This document shows positions 1 through 11,272 of a stretch of 64,000 nt of DNA, piece by piece; the first letter of the stretch is position 1, and every line of letters starts with the position of its first letter. Position numbers and translations under genes: made by a program. Source of the DNA: Brachionus plicatilis (lineage: Eukaryota; Rotifera; Eurotatoria; Ploima; Brachionidae); contig QEOQ01000508.1 in assembly GCA_010279815.1 (NCBI GenBank), positions 658,254 through 722,253 on the forward strand, read 5' to 3'. Below the pieces are notes generated by a model. It did not search any database. It was given only the letters and a program-made list of their open reading frames with translations, and was not told the origin of the DNA.

Positions 1-736
1 TTTTATAAATAACATCGGGAATAATTGTTAGGCTGTTGGAAGAAAGATCAATCTCTTTTAAGTTGGGTAAATTCTCTAGTCCTTGAGGAATATTGGTCAA
101 TGTTCGCTGTGTATCTTTTAGATGCAAGGATTCCAATGAAACAAGAGCCGGCAGTTGTCTCATTTGAGCGTGCAACAACGGATTGTGGTTTAAAATTAAA
201 GTCTTGAGGTGAACAAGACGCCGCAGTTGAGGTGGAATAGTCTCTAACTTGTTCGAGCTCAAATCCAAAAAGACAAGATCAGTCAGATTAATAAACAAGT
301 GACTAGGAACGGAAGTAATTCGATTATGGCCCATGTTTAGGACAAGAATTGTTTTGGCCTCTTCCAGATTTTGCGGCACCTCCGTTAAATCATTAAAACT
401 TAGATCCAACACAGTCAAATCTTCGAGCTTGTTTAGATCATTGGGAACATTCTCGCTTTTTACCTGATTGTCGCGCAAATTCAAAACTCTAAGGCACTTG
501 AGTTCTACTAATTCTTTATTTAAACCAGCAATCTTGTTATGAACACAGTGTAACTGTTCCAGTTTGGTCAAACAATTCATTTCGCTTGGAAGCTCGGTCA
601 AACCGGTGTGATTCATTCGAATCCATCTCAACCTTTGCAATTCGGTAAACAGCCTAGGATGCTTGACATTCTCATCAAAAGTGTAGCGAGTAAAGTCAAT
701 ACCACGAACGAATGGTAGTACACCAGTCGATGACAT
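1..736 (-). CDS. FLII: Protein flightless-1 (FLII), N-terminal LRR part, cut by window edge
   Basis: Reading from the ATG at 736 down to base 1 gives about 245 codons with no stop and no intron. The start reads MSSTGVLPFVRGIDFTRY, close to the conserved N-terminus of flightless-1 homologues. Leucine-rich repeats of about 23 residues follow, with family-specific landmarks such as LFINLTDL, LRRLVHLKTL and NPLLHAQMRQLPAL. FLII proteins pair an N-terminal LRR block with C-terminal gelsolin repeats; they bind and remodel actin and act as nuclear-receptor and signalling cofactors. Only the LRR half is inside the window, and the gelsolin part should lie to the left. Upstream in-frame stops make the ATG at 736 the only sensible start. 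The identity is strong because conserved stretches match outside the generic LRR consensus. Confidence 0.93.
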   Translation of the reverse strand, partial: MSSTGVLPFVRGIDFTRYTFDENVKHPRLFTELQRLRWIRMNHTGLTELPSEMNCLTKLEQLHCVHNKIAGLNKELVELKCLRVLNLRDNQVKSENVPNDLNKLEDLTVLDLSFNDLTEVPQNLEEAKTILVLNMGHNRITSVPSHLFINLTDLVFLDLSSNKLETIPPQLRRLVHLKTLILNHNPLLHAQMRQLPALVSLESLHLKDTQRTLTNIPQGLENLPNLKEIDLSSNSLTIIPDVIYK

Positions 737-3700
737 TATTTTTGCATACCTTTAGGAATGAAATAAAATTATGAAAAAATGAATTTTTTTGTTGTTGTTA
801 GGCAAACTTTATGATAAGATAGATTGGTAAATATTCATTAAATTTATATATAATAATAGGAAAAGTTCTTTAAAAAAAAAACAAAACTTATTTAATATTA
901 ATAAAAAAAAAAGCGCATATGATTAAAAATTTACACAAAAATTTGTATTAGTTGCAATTCGAGTTGTTTTTTTGGTTAGCCGATTTGAAATTTTGCTTCA
1001 AATTAACATATTTTATTTTATTTTTGAAATCTTGTTTGTTGTTTTTGCTTTGAGGTTTAAAAGGAGAATTTATATTTCGTAATTATTGTTTTGTTTTCGT
1101 TGATTTATTGCAAGCTAGATGAATTAATAAATATCCTATTTTCTTAATGCAAGATACTCTTTAGTTTGAGCCCTTATGCTTAAGAAAATATTGGAAAATA
1201 AAAGGCTTATTTGATGAAAAAAATATAAACTTTGGTCATCAATTTTTCCGTAGAAATATACAAGTATATATTTTCTTAATTTTATAACATGATTTAAGAA
1301 TTAATTTGAACTTAAGAAGAAGAAAATTGATAATTTTTTGGTTTTAAATTTTATTATTATAATAATAAATTTTGCTTTTATATTAATTAAATTAAATGAT
1401 AAAATGATAAAAAAACGATAAAAATATTTGAACTTTAAAGTTACAAGTTTCATTTTGTATGAAAGCGAAAGATAAGCCGATACTTTTGTTTAGAACTATG
1501 CAAAATATGAGTCTAAGTTGAAGAAAGGTTGAACTTCTAGAATTTTGATTTATCTTTTGAAATTGATCAAAAAAAAAACGTAGATAATATTCATGAACTG
1601 AAAATCCAAGGATAATTTTTTTTGACTTTTTAAACTCTTTGCAATTACAAATGAAGATGACCATAAATTACAGGCACATTCAAATTGAAAAAAAATAATA
1701 AAAAATTGAAAAAGGATTTAATGGAAAATTTAATGTGAACAAAGATAAATTATACTTGACAAATGGTTTCCGAGTCGCTTAAATTGTCTACTCACAATAA
1801 AAATTTTAAAACTTCTTTATTATATAAGATAATATTTAAATTTTGTAATAATTAATTCAGGAGAACAGAATAGCTTTTTATGAACTTCAGAAAAAATTTT
1901 TTATTGATAGCTCAAAAACCCTAAGACTCCTGTGTACAATTATTATAATGAATAAATAATTTTTTTTATTCAGTTTAATAAAATCGTTGAATTCAATTTT
2001 TTAATATTCTATGTCATCTGGTTTTATTAGATGGTTTTATTTTTCCAAATTTAATTATATAGTTAAAAAAATAAATAATTTCAACTCTGTTTTATAAATT
2101 TTTTTCAAATAAACTAAATCTCAATGATCATGTCAAACAAAGATTAAAGTAACAATACAAATAATTTATCTAATTTGAAAAAAAATTTCTAAAAAATAAT
2201 TTTATTGAATATTGTAAAATTCTATCATTATATAAACGGATTTATCCCTTTTGAAAAAAGTCAGATTATATTTCAATTTTCTTTACTATAAAATCTAATA
2301 TCAAAAAAGTGAGTGAATTGAGGGTTAAAAAGTTTATTAAAAATGTTTTCATGTTCTAAGATCATTATTTAAAATTAAAATTAATTAAAAATTATTATCA
2401 AAGAGAGAAGTAATTAAAAAATTCCAAAATTTTACTTTGAAAATTTTATTTTTTTCCCTTATTTTAAATTAGGCAAGAAATAGTATTTTTTTTGAGTGAT
2501 TACATGGCAAGCCAACCTAAAAAAATGCGTTGTGTTACAGAAAATTTGAGACCTAAATAAAGAATTTTGAAGCAAATTTTAAACTTTAAATAGGTTAAAT
2601 AAAGGTAATTTTTTTAATATTTCAAACTTCAATTCTTGATATTGCAAAAAAAAATCAATTTGAGAAAAAAAAATTCAATTACTTTATTTCTTTACTTGGA
2701 AATTCAACTTTTTGTAATCTACTTTTTTTGATGATGATTTAAGCTCATGATTACATGATTAGAAAATGGATCAAAAGTTGCTAAATGTGTAAAAATTGGG
2801 ATTCAAAGAATAGATAATGGCATAATAAAACTTGGGAACTTGTTAAAATAATCTAATTTTCAAAATAAATAGTCTGTAATTTTGTTTAATTCAAATACAA
2901 TTGAAATAAATTGAAATATTTTCGAAATAAATATTAGATTAAATAAAGTAAATATTTTTTTCAAAGTTAAATTTTTATTTTTTAACCTTTAAATAAATAT
3001 GTTTCAAATAATTTGTATTTATTAAAACTTTTGCAAATATTCAAGTCTCAGTAGTTTTATATTTTAAATGTTTTAATGAGCATTTTTACATTTTTACAAA
3101 ATATTTTAATATTTTAAGTTTTATCATTTATCATTTATCATTTATTTATTAAAAATCTCACTTAGCTACGAGAATTAAAAAAAACAAATTCTTTTAACTT
3201 CTGTTAAACAATTTTTTATTTTTATCATTTTTATTGGCTTTTTATTTCATTTTTTACGGTAATCTTAATAGAACACTTTTCTTAAAAGACTACTATTCTC
3301 TTTAACTTGAATAAATATTTGATAAACATTTGATGAATAAAAAATTGGTTCAGCCAATATCAAAATTAAATTTTAGTGATAATATCAACGAAATCACTTA
3401 AACAAATAAAATCCTTTAAACCAGTACTAGCTAGAGAGTTGTTGCTAAGGCGAGATGAACAAAATATACTATAGTATTTGATCACATACTCAAAAAAATC
3501 TAAATCTAATAAAAAATTAACTTTATATATTATTATAGAATAAATAATTCCCAAGCAAACTTCTCAATTCACCACCAAATAGAGAAAAAATTATGCAAAA
3601 ATAGTTAAGAGCAGAAAAAAAACACCTGAATCCATTGACGACTGATTTTTATTTCACTCAAGTTTTAAATAAACTAAACAAAAAAAAAATATATTAGGTC

Positions 3701-3749
3701 CCTTTCTTTAAATCTTCGCCAATTAATACCAGAAAATTTTAGATAGCCT
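737..3749. other. Intergenic, AT-rich, between divergent FLII and STPG2
   Basis: About 3 kb between two divergently transcribed genes, so it should contain both promoters. It is dominated by A/T runs. Short open frames at 1392-1664 and 3366-3554 on the minus strand have no domain or coding character. No transposon end, RNA gene or long repeat was recognised. Confidence 0.6.
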
Positions 3750-5662
3750 ATGTATTCTCGAGCACCTAGAAATCCAGTTGCGCTACTGGGTTCAACTCCC
3801 ATCCATTTAGGTCCAGGCACATATGATCCAACTATTGCTGACATCAAAAAACAGTCGCTAGATTCGTATGCACCTTTTTTGTCATTGTCTTTAAGGGATG
3901 ATATATTCAAAAATGTGAATGAAACTCCTGGTCCTGGAGAATACAATTTATCAATAGCCAATGCTTATTCTAAGGGTGGTTCTAGTTTGGCAAATAAATC
4001 AAAACGATTTGATTCCAAACTATCTGAAGTGCCCGGGCCTGGCAGTTACATATTTGAAAATTCTGAAAATCTGAAATCTGAAGCTCCGATGCTAAAGATT
4101 AGTAAACAAAGAATCAAGCTAAGTAGGAAAAAAAATCCGCCTTCGATTCAAGACCCAAAGCAAGCTTATGGTTTTGAGGAAGCTGCTAATGGAGAGCTTA
4201 TTCCTCAGGCCCCACCAGAACGTGACGTATCGCTTGGTCCAGCCTTTTATAATGCAGTATTTTTGTTATTCTTATATTTAAAAAAATAAAATAAAATTAA
4301 TTAGAATGTTGGCCAAAATTCTTCACAATATAAAGGAACACATTTTTCCAAATATTCATCAAAGCGAACAGAATTCAGTGGAAAAACCGGACCAGGACCT
4401 GGCGAATATGACACCACCGAATCTGTCCTGGTCGATGTGGAACATTTTCACATCAAAAATTTAAATAATAAAAAACCTGAACTTAATATTCCGCGCTATC
4501 CCGAAATGGTTCTCAAAAACATTGAGAAGGAAGTAAGCTGAGATTTTTTTGTTTAATTCTAGATTAAGAAATTAATTTAATAGAGCGTTCCTGGTCCAGG
4601 AAAGTACGAACATAAGAGACTTTTTGACAATGCTTCCATTAAATCGTCTGATGTGTATGGTTTTGACATTGAAAGACCTCCATTTGGTACTCAAACAAAA
4701 GTGTGTTAAACACTTAATTAATTTTTTTTAGATTAAATGTTTAATTTCAAGAGATTTACGGGCTATAAATCAGTTACGCCCGGTCCAGGTGCCTATTCAG
4801 ATCAACGAACAGCTCTATCAAGCTTGAAAAAAATACATAGTCTTAAGAAAACCCCATTTTTGCAGAGTTCGTCTAGATTTGTTTCAAATAGTACTTATCA
4901 GATACGTAGCGCACCTGGACCTGGTCAATATAGAATAAATGGCTTTGCTGAAGACAATCTTCGTAAGGCAATTGTAGATTCAAGACGCAAGCCGGCATTT
5001 GGTCAGTCTGCGGACCGAAAATTTGATCTTACCAAGAAAGAACAAGTTCCAGGTCCAGCTCAATATCAAGTTAAAGAAAAAATATTCAAGCCTAAAAAAG
5101 AAAATTACAGTGCCAATTTTGCGTCAAATTCAAAACAAAGAGAGCTTGTTTTCGAAGTAAATTAGTTTTAAAAATGATTAAACATATTAAGTTTTTTTGT
5201 TATCTTTAGGATACGCCAGGTCCCACTGCCTATGATGCTGCCAAAGCTTATGAAGCTCTTGTGCATGTTAAGAGGGAACGACCAAGAAACAGAGATGCTC
5301 TCAAGCGGCAGATAATGTTTAATTTCGTGTCCAAACGAGATTTGGATCTGGTCGGACCTCAAGCCCTAGAGGTTCCTGGTCCGGGACACTATGAGAGCGT
5401 CATGAATAAGACAGGTTCCCATTTTGCCAAATTGAATGACAAGAGATGGAAAGATGAACGAAAAGACAAAATACCAGGTCCAGCTGATTATGAGTTTAGT
5501 CCATTGTATAGAGACACTGTTCTTAAGGGAACATTTAATGCCACTCTAAATAATCCGCTAATTTCTCAGCAGCAAAAAGCTGTTTCTGATTCCGAATTAT
5601 CAAATAGTAAATTTGGCCTGGGGAATCTACAAAGATTGACGGATACTTTGCAAGTTGCTTAG
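3750..5662 (+). CDS. STPG2: Sperm-tail PG-rich repeat-containing protein 2 (STPG2)
   Basis: Five exons join in phase: 3750-4256, 4305-4532, 4584-4700, 4752-5156 and 5210-5662, giving 569 residues (the human protein is about 459). The start MYSRAPRNP and the stretch SYAPFLSLSLRDD resemble STPG2. The protein carries many PGPGxY-type repeats (for example ETPGPGEYN, EVPGPGSYI, TGPGPGEYD, SVPGPGKYE, EVPGPGHYE). Such repeats occur in proteins of sperm flagella and ciliary axonemes, where they are thought to bind microtubules. Introns are 48-53 bp. The exon 4 acceptor is the least certain: the first AG (4731) leads straight into an in-frame TAA, so the AG at 4750-4751 was chosen because it restores phase. 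A poly(A) signal lies at 5707. Confidence 0.92.
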
Positions 5663-7840
5663 AATTTCAGTTTTATTCAAGAAATTCTTATTTGTAAAAT
5701 TGAGTGAATAAAATTTAATTAATTACCATTATGAATGGTATTTTTTTTTTTTTTGATGAAATAAAAAAAAGTCTCATACCTTTAAGACAGATTAAAGTAA
5801 TTTAATAAATGACTTAAAGGTTCAAAAACGTAAAATCTTAATTTCAAATCAGAACAAATTTTATGATTGAAATATTTTTTATTTCAATATTAATTTTTGA
5901 AAAATTAGATAAAAAATTTCTAAACGAAATTAATATCTAATATGACTTAGACAATTTATCAGAGAGGGGTAATTTTCTTTTTAATTTGATCATTTAAATG
6001 CAGCTAAAAGAAAAATTTTTATAATAAATTTTGTAGCGTTTTTGCTTCATCCAAAAATAAATGTCGTTAACTTCCAAAACTTATAATTCTCTGTCATTAA
6101 TAAGTATTTCAATCAACGCGCAATAACTTTGTTGGGAATCGCCTTTTTTCTATTTGATAATGAAACAAAAATGCTACAAAATGAATATTTTTTAAAAGTT
6201 TTATATCTCTTGTATTAGTAAAATTTTTTCAAATTTAGCTGCATTAAAAGCTTTTGTGAGATTTGGTAAATAAAAACACAACAAGATTTTAAAATTTCTT
6301 TATTTTTTTCTAAAGCTCGAAAACAATTTCTGTAAGTATAAGTAGTACGTTAATAGTTGCATTATTAAGAAAATTCTTTTAGAACACTGCAAATTTAGGA
6401 TAATTTTGATAAATTTGACTGCAGTGTATTTTGCTGCTTTTATAAAGAATGCCCAATTTTTTCATAAAATTTTAAATTTAAAGAACTCGCCAAATGGTCT
6501 TAGAGAAAGTCTAATCAGAAACGGATCCAAAAATACTCAATTTGATTTAAGAAATGTTAATGAATATCTTGTTCTTTCGAAAGGAAAATTCAATGATTAC
6601 AATGAAAAAAAATTTGATTATTTTTATTTAGATTTCATCAATAAATTCCTTCTAGATGATCTTTAATTAGATCTTGCATTTTTTAAGCATTTTTTAAGCA
6701 ACAATGTAAATTCAATTTTTATGCAATTTTGTAAAATATTTTGTAACTTTGACATTATTTTCAAAAACTTAATATTTTAAATATTTTTTTTTTATTTTTT
6801 TTTATGAATAACTGCGCTCAACCATCCCTGTCTAGCTTTTGACCTTTGGTCTTTTTGATTGAGTTGAAATATAAATAAATTTAAATTCAACACTCTAAAG
6901 TTTAAATCAAAATTGATTTGGACTTGATCCGCAAAATAATTCTGTATTGGCGACTGTGCAACAATGAGGGACTTATATCGAAAATTTAGCTTGAGTTTGG
7001 CTCAGAATATCATGGTTAAATTGTTCTATGTGATTAATTAAATAATGAATTAATTTTTTGTTTAATTTTTATAATTTTTTTATTAAATAAAAAAAATCTT
7101 TGTAGGAAAAATAAAATTGAAAAATTTTTAAAATTGGCCCCTTGACATAACCCAACGATTTAGCAAAAAATTAAAAAATATGTTAATATTTGACTAGTTA
7201 ATTTATAAAACGTCCAGTAAAAATATAAGAAAAATAAAATTTTATTATTTTGAATGAACAACAAAACTGACGATTGTCTTTAACAAAAATTGAGACTTAA
7301 GTTTTGATTCATTTTTAAATTCAACAAAAAATAAGTCAAATGAAAATCTTTTGAAACCTAATGTAAATTTGAAGTAAAAATGATAAAAATTTTAAAAATA
7401 AATTTTAATAAAATTTATCAGTAGTAAAATATGATCTCGAAATTTAAAAAAATTATTGATGCATCAATTTTTTAGTATGTTCAAATTTTTTGAATATGCA
7501 CTTCTTAAATTGATGTGAACTTTTTCGAATAGCAGGTTGGGTCAATTAATTCAAAAGTAGTTGTAGCATTTACAGAAGTAATTTTTAGCTTAAGGAAAAG
7601 TTATTATTAGATTCCTAATCATTTCGTACTGTACCATTCTACTAAATTTTACAAAAACTTTTGGGAATAAAAAAAATTGAATTCATAAATAAACGATATC
7701 TTAATATTTCATATTTTGAAGCTTCTGTTGGCATCTAAATTAAATATCAAAAATTAAATCCCTTGAACAAACACTAAAGAATAAATGACAATTTTTTTTT
7801 TAAAGGTAATTTATAAGAAAAGTTGATTAATTTAAAAAAT
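5663..7840. other. Intergenic; one doubtful open frame
   Basis: AT-rich gap between convergent genes. An 86-codon open frame at 6406-6666 (+) begins with TTG, not ATG. It contains a more coding-like stretch (NGLRESLIRNGSKN, EYLVLSKGKFNDY) and could be a terminal exon or transposon scrap, but no upstream exon joins it cleanly and no family was recognised. Nothing else was seen. Confidence 0.5.
5707..5712 (+). terminator. Poly(A) signal AATAAA of STPG2
   Basis: AATAAA 45 bp after the STPG2 stop codon. In such AT-rich DNA the hexamer is common by chance, so position is the main support. Confidence 0.5.
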
Positions 7841-9283
7841 TCAAAAAAGCTCTATATGATTTTTGCGATCAGTTTTATAAACTTTTTTCTTTCTAATGTA
7901 AAAAAATACTGCAGTTGTTAAGCTTAGAATAGATATTGCTGCTAAAGGTATCGTTGTGCCCAAGTAAACCCCTAACGATACAACATTATCTGGAGGATTT
8001 TCACTTATTATTGTCGTAGTTTGGACAAAAGTTGGTTGAATTGTCTGTTCCGATGAATTCAAGAAGCATTTGTAAGTCGATGTTGTGTTCAAAAATGACA
8101 CACTTGGATAATTAAAGGAATTTTTTAACAAAAATTGTAAAGTATCTGAGCATTCAAGGTTTTGATCTGCCAAAATACGAGCATAAACAAGTCTATCATG
8201 AGGAAAATATCTAAACCGCTCTAAATCTTCATTTGGAAAAGAATATTGTTGACCACTTCTTGAGTTGAATGTTACTACAAGGGATTTATTTTCAAATTTA
8301 CTTAATTCATTTGGGTTTGAATAATTGACCATGGTCACTTCCAAATTGAGTGATTTCATCCATTCATTATCTGTGCTGCGTACAAAGTGTGCCATATTTG
8401 GTAAGTCCAATACAATTCTTTTTAAACTTGTCAAATTTTCAAATGTATTTTTCTCGATTGATTTAAGCTCAACGAAGTCAAAATATAAATCTTCTAATTT
8501 TTTGAAAATCAGAGGATTAAGAAAATTTGAATCGATTGAAAAATTTTTTGCCGAATAAACTGTCAAAGCAGCAATCGTGGTGTTTAAGTCAAAACCATTG
8601 CTGATACTAGAAAACTGGATGGTTGAACTTGAGTCAAATATGTACATTTCCATTTTTCTCAAGTTGGCATTTTTAAAGGCCAATGGACACAGATATCCAG
8701 AGTATGTATAAGTGTCTTCACTGACTAGAACATAATTAAATGAAGAGAATAGAGACACGTAGTTGGACGAAAGATTTGATCCACAAATGGTATCATGATC
8801 CAAGGTCTCTAAGTTTACATCATACAGATACAAATTCAAAATACTGTTTTCTTTGATACTCTCAAAAGGATTTGCTTCCAAATCCAGCCCAGATATTTTA
8901 TATAAAATTACACGTCCGTACAAACTAATTCCTTCCAGATTCAGAGTTTTGTCTAATGGTATGGCATTTAGAGGTTTCAATTCTAGTTCATAAATCCTAC
9001 GTGGTGAGTTGTCAGTGAGATTTATTAATAATGAAAAGTTGAGCTGCGAAAAATAGGAAAAATTTCTACATTGAATGATGATCGAGCTTATTCTACAGGA
9101 GCAATATGGATAGAGTTCTCTGCAATAATTGAATTCGACTTGTTCACTCGTGGAATATTCTTCAGCAATAAAGTCAGTCGAGCCGGAAGATTCGGTGTAG
9201 AAATTTTGTGTTTGATTTTCGGTCTGAGCCCATGTGCTAAGGATTACGATTGAGAAAAAAAGTAGGATTACTTGAAATTTCAT
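7841..9283 (-). CDS. Single-exon secreted/type I membrane protein with degenerate LRRs
   Basis: A continuous 480-residue frame starting at the ATG at 9283. Residues 1-19 (MKFQVILLFFSIVILSTWA) are a clear signal peptide. A Ser/Thr/Glu-rich stretch follows, then a cysteine cluster (YCRELYPYCSCR and a further Cys) resembling an LRR N-terminal cap. The body has irregular leucine-rich repeats with many N-x-S/T sites. Near the C-terminus one hydrophobic segment (about residues 435-460, LGTTIPLAAISILSLTTAVF) is followed by a basic stop-transfer sequence RKKK and a short cytoplasmic tail. This suggests a single-pass surface glycoprotein with an extracellular LRR-like domain. The ligand is unknown and no named orthologue was recognised. 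Confidence 0.8.
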   Translation of the reverse strand: MKFQVILLFFSIVILSTWAQTENQTQNFYTESSGSTDFIAEEYSTSEQVEFNYCRELYPYCSCRISSIIIQCRNFSYFSQLNFSLLINLTDNSPRRIYELELKPLNAIPLDKTLNLEGISLYGRVILYKISGLDLEANPFESIKENSILNLYLYDVNLETLDHDTICGSNLSSNYVSLFSSFNYVLVSEDTYTYSGYLCPLAFKNANLRKMEMYIFDSSSTIQFSSISNGFDLNTTIAALTVYSAKNFSIDSNFLNPLIFKKLEDLYFDFVELKSIEKNTFENLTSLKRIVLDLPNMAHFVRSTDNEWMKSLNLEVTMVNYSNPNELSKFENKSLVVTFNSRSGQQYSFPNEDLERFRYFPHDRLVYARILADQNLECSDTLQFLLKNSFNYPSVSFLNTTSTYKCFLNSSEQTIQPTFVQTTTIISENPPDNVVSLGVYLGTTIPLAAISILSLTTAVFFYIRKKKVYKTDRKNHIELF

Positions 9284-9542
9284 TTTATCTTGAAAAAAAT
9301 AATTTTATGTAATTAAAATTTTATTTAATTAAGGCTATCTTTTGTGATATGTAAAAAAAATTTCAAAATTCAAAATTCAAATAATGATATTAATAAGTTA
9401 ATAATATAGATAAGAATATCTTTGATCTAAAATATTTCAAGTCAAAAGACTTCAAATTAAAACGTGACTTAAATTAAGAAAGCCCTTTTAAATTAAGAAA
9501 AGTTTTGAAAATCAAAATTAGAGAAAATATGACATTTAAAGA
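9284..9542. other. Upstream region of the membrane LRR gene
   Basis: AT-rich presumed promoter side of the minus-strand gene ending at 9283. No distinct motif was recognised. Confidence 0.4.
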
Positions 9543-9917
9543 AATACCGTATTCCCTTGTTCGATATTACAACCTCATAAGCCAAAACACAAATTTGGTG
9601 CATGCAACAAAAACCATCTCGCCAAAGTCAAGACTTAGACCAAATGCTTTAAAAACATGCTACAAGTCCTTGGTCCGCAATAGATTCAAGGTTTTTTAGT
9701 TAAATGCAGTTCTAAAGCTTGAATTTTTCGGATTAAAAAAATTGTTTTTTAATTTTTAGTAAAATCTTTAAAAACTTGATTTTTAATGCGAGTCAAGGGC
9801 TTAGAGCATTTGGTCAAAGTCAAGAATGTTTGACTTTGGAGAGATGGTTTTTGTTGCATGTACCAAATTTGTGTTTCGGCTTATGAGGCTGTAAAATCGC
9901 ACAAGGAAATGCAGTAA
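9543..9917. repeat. Palindromic (hairpin) MITE-like element
   Basis: An imperfect inverted repeat about 375 bp long. The best arms, 9568-9631 and 9830-9893, are 64 bp each and differ at only 4 positions. Weaker pairing extends outward (CCGTATTCCCTTGT against CTGCATTTCCTTGT) and inward (GACCAAATGCT in both arms). There is no coding capacity; the open frame at 9505-9699 runs through one arm and is a by-product. The structure fits a foldback transposon or MITE. Target duplications could not be fixed by eye. Confidence 0.75.
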
Positions 9918-11107
9918 GAAAAATCTTCTTATTCGACAAATTATTCGGCTATTTAAAATAATTCACCACATTTAAGTATTTTTTTACTTATTAAATATTT
10001 TATGTGATTCAGAAATAATCAAAAGGAAAATATTAAAAAATATTTCTTTATTTTTTTTTTCATTTAAAAAATGAATTGAATTGAAATATGAACCTTGAGA
10101 TTAAAATTTAAAGAACCGAGCGTTCTTACGTCGAGAATGATTTGATTTGAATTTTACGTATATTTAAAGAGCATATGGTTTGGCACCATTTTATTTATTT
10201 ATTGATTATTTGAAATTTTTTAATCTTTAGAATTTAAGTTTTAAAAAGATGCAGATAATATAATTTAACAAAATACAATAAATTTTATTCATTTATGCAT
10301 TTATGCTCGTTTTTATTTGAATTTAGATTCAAAAAAGCTTGAAATAATTTATCTCTAAAAAATTAATCTCTTTTTATTTAAAGATAATCAGAATGTAAAA
10401 AACATTGTCGTAATAATAAAATGAATTTTCTCATTTAGATAACAAATTTTTATATAAAAAAAAAATTTAATTTGGAAATAGTTTTAGTTCAAAAGATATA
10501 TTAAAAAAATGCTAAAACTAAAATTAATTATTTATTTCTAAAAAATTTCTCTTCATATTTTTTTTAATTTTCTAATTTATTTTTTAAATGTCCTTGTTTT
10601 TTAAAGTGAATTAATAAATTTTTAGGTAAAAATATCTAGGTTTATTCAAAATGAGAAATTGGAAATTTTATTTTAGAACTGATAGCTAAGATCTCCAAGA
10701 AATTGGACAAATCTCTTCACTTGTGAGATCTATCCTTGATTTACAATAATAATAAGTTAATGGTGTTCTCATTATAAATAGAATTTTACCGATTCGGAAA
10801 AAATTTCTGAAAATAGAAGCAAAGATTGATTTAAAAATTTTAAGCGGACTAAAATACAAAAACGATAAAACAAATCTTAAAACGCATGAATGATGGAATA
10901 TTTTGAATTTCAAGTCATTAAATTATAAATAAAGGCATAACATCATATACATAATGAACCAAAAAAAATTAACTCAGATTTGAGTGCAAAATAAAATTGA
11001 AGTACAACTTTTTTTAAGCCCGTAATTTTCCTCGCCGCTTATTTTAATCAATTTTTCGCTCATTTTAATAAAAAGAAATCTAATTTATTAAAGTTAAGAC
11101 TAAAATA
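9918..11107. other. AT-rich intergenic DNA
   Basis: No gene recognised. A 75-codon minus-strand frame at 10686-10913 has no domain, signal or splice context and is treated as chance. Confidence 0.45.
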
Positions 11108-11222
11108 ACCTTCTGTAACCCGAAACTCTAAACCAGGGCTTCGCCCCGGACCTCTTTGACCCAAGTCCCTATTCCCTAAAACAGTGCAATGTCTGGACCC
11201 CGACAAGCTGCGCCCTGTACTA
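11108..11222. repeat. GC-rich islet with a GGGC-TTC-GCCC hairpin
   Basis: A 115-bp block far richer in G+C than its surroundings. It contains the hairpin GGGCTTCGCCC at 11136-11146 within AGGGCTTCGCCCCGGACC, then CCCTATTCCCTAAAACAG and TGGACCCCGACAAGC. It lies just outside the left inverted repeat of the Merlin-like element. It has no open frame and is not a recognised tRNA or rRNA piece. It is probably a fragment of a dispersed repeat. Confidence 0.45.
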
Positions 11223-11272
11223 ATTGAGATGGATTTTTATTAGAATAGCGGAATTTTTTATAAAATAGTGGG

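Noticed and set aside
3674..3961. 95-codon frame antisense to STPG2 exon 1
   Set aside because: It lies opposite a well-supported exon and mirrors its PGP repeats; no independent evidence.
4732..4751. First AG (4731) as exon 4 acceptor of STPG2
   Set aside because: It brings an in-frame TAA immediately; the AG at 4750-4751 keeps the frame.
8325..8558. Plus-strand frames opposite the membrane LRR gene
   Set aside because: Antisense shadows of a gene with a clear signal peptide and membrane helix.
10686..10913. 75-codon minus frame
   Set aside because: No domain, splice context or coding-like composition; expected by chance in this base composition.
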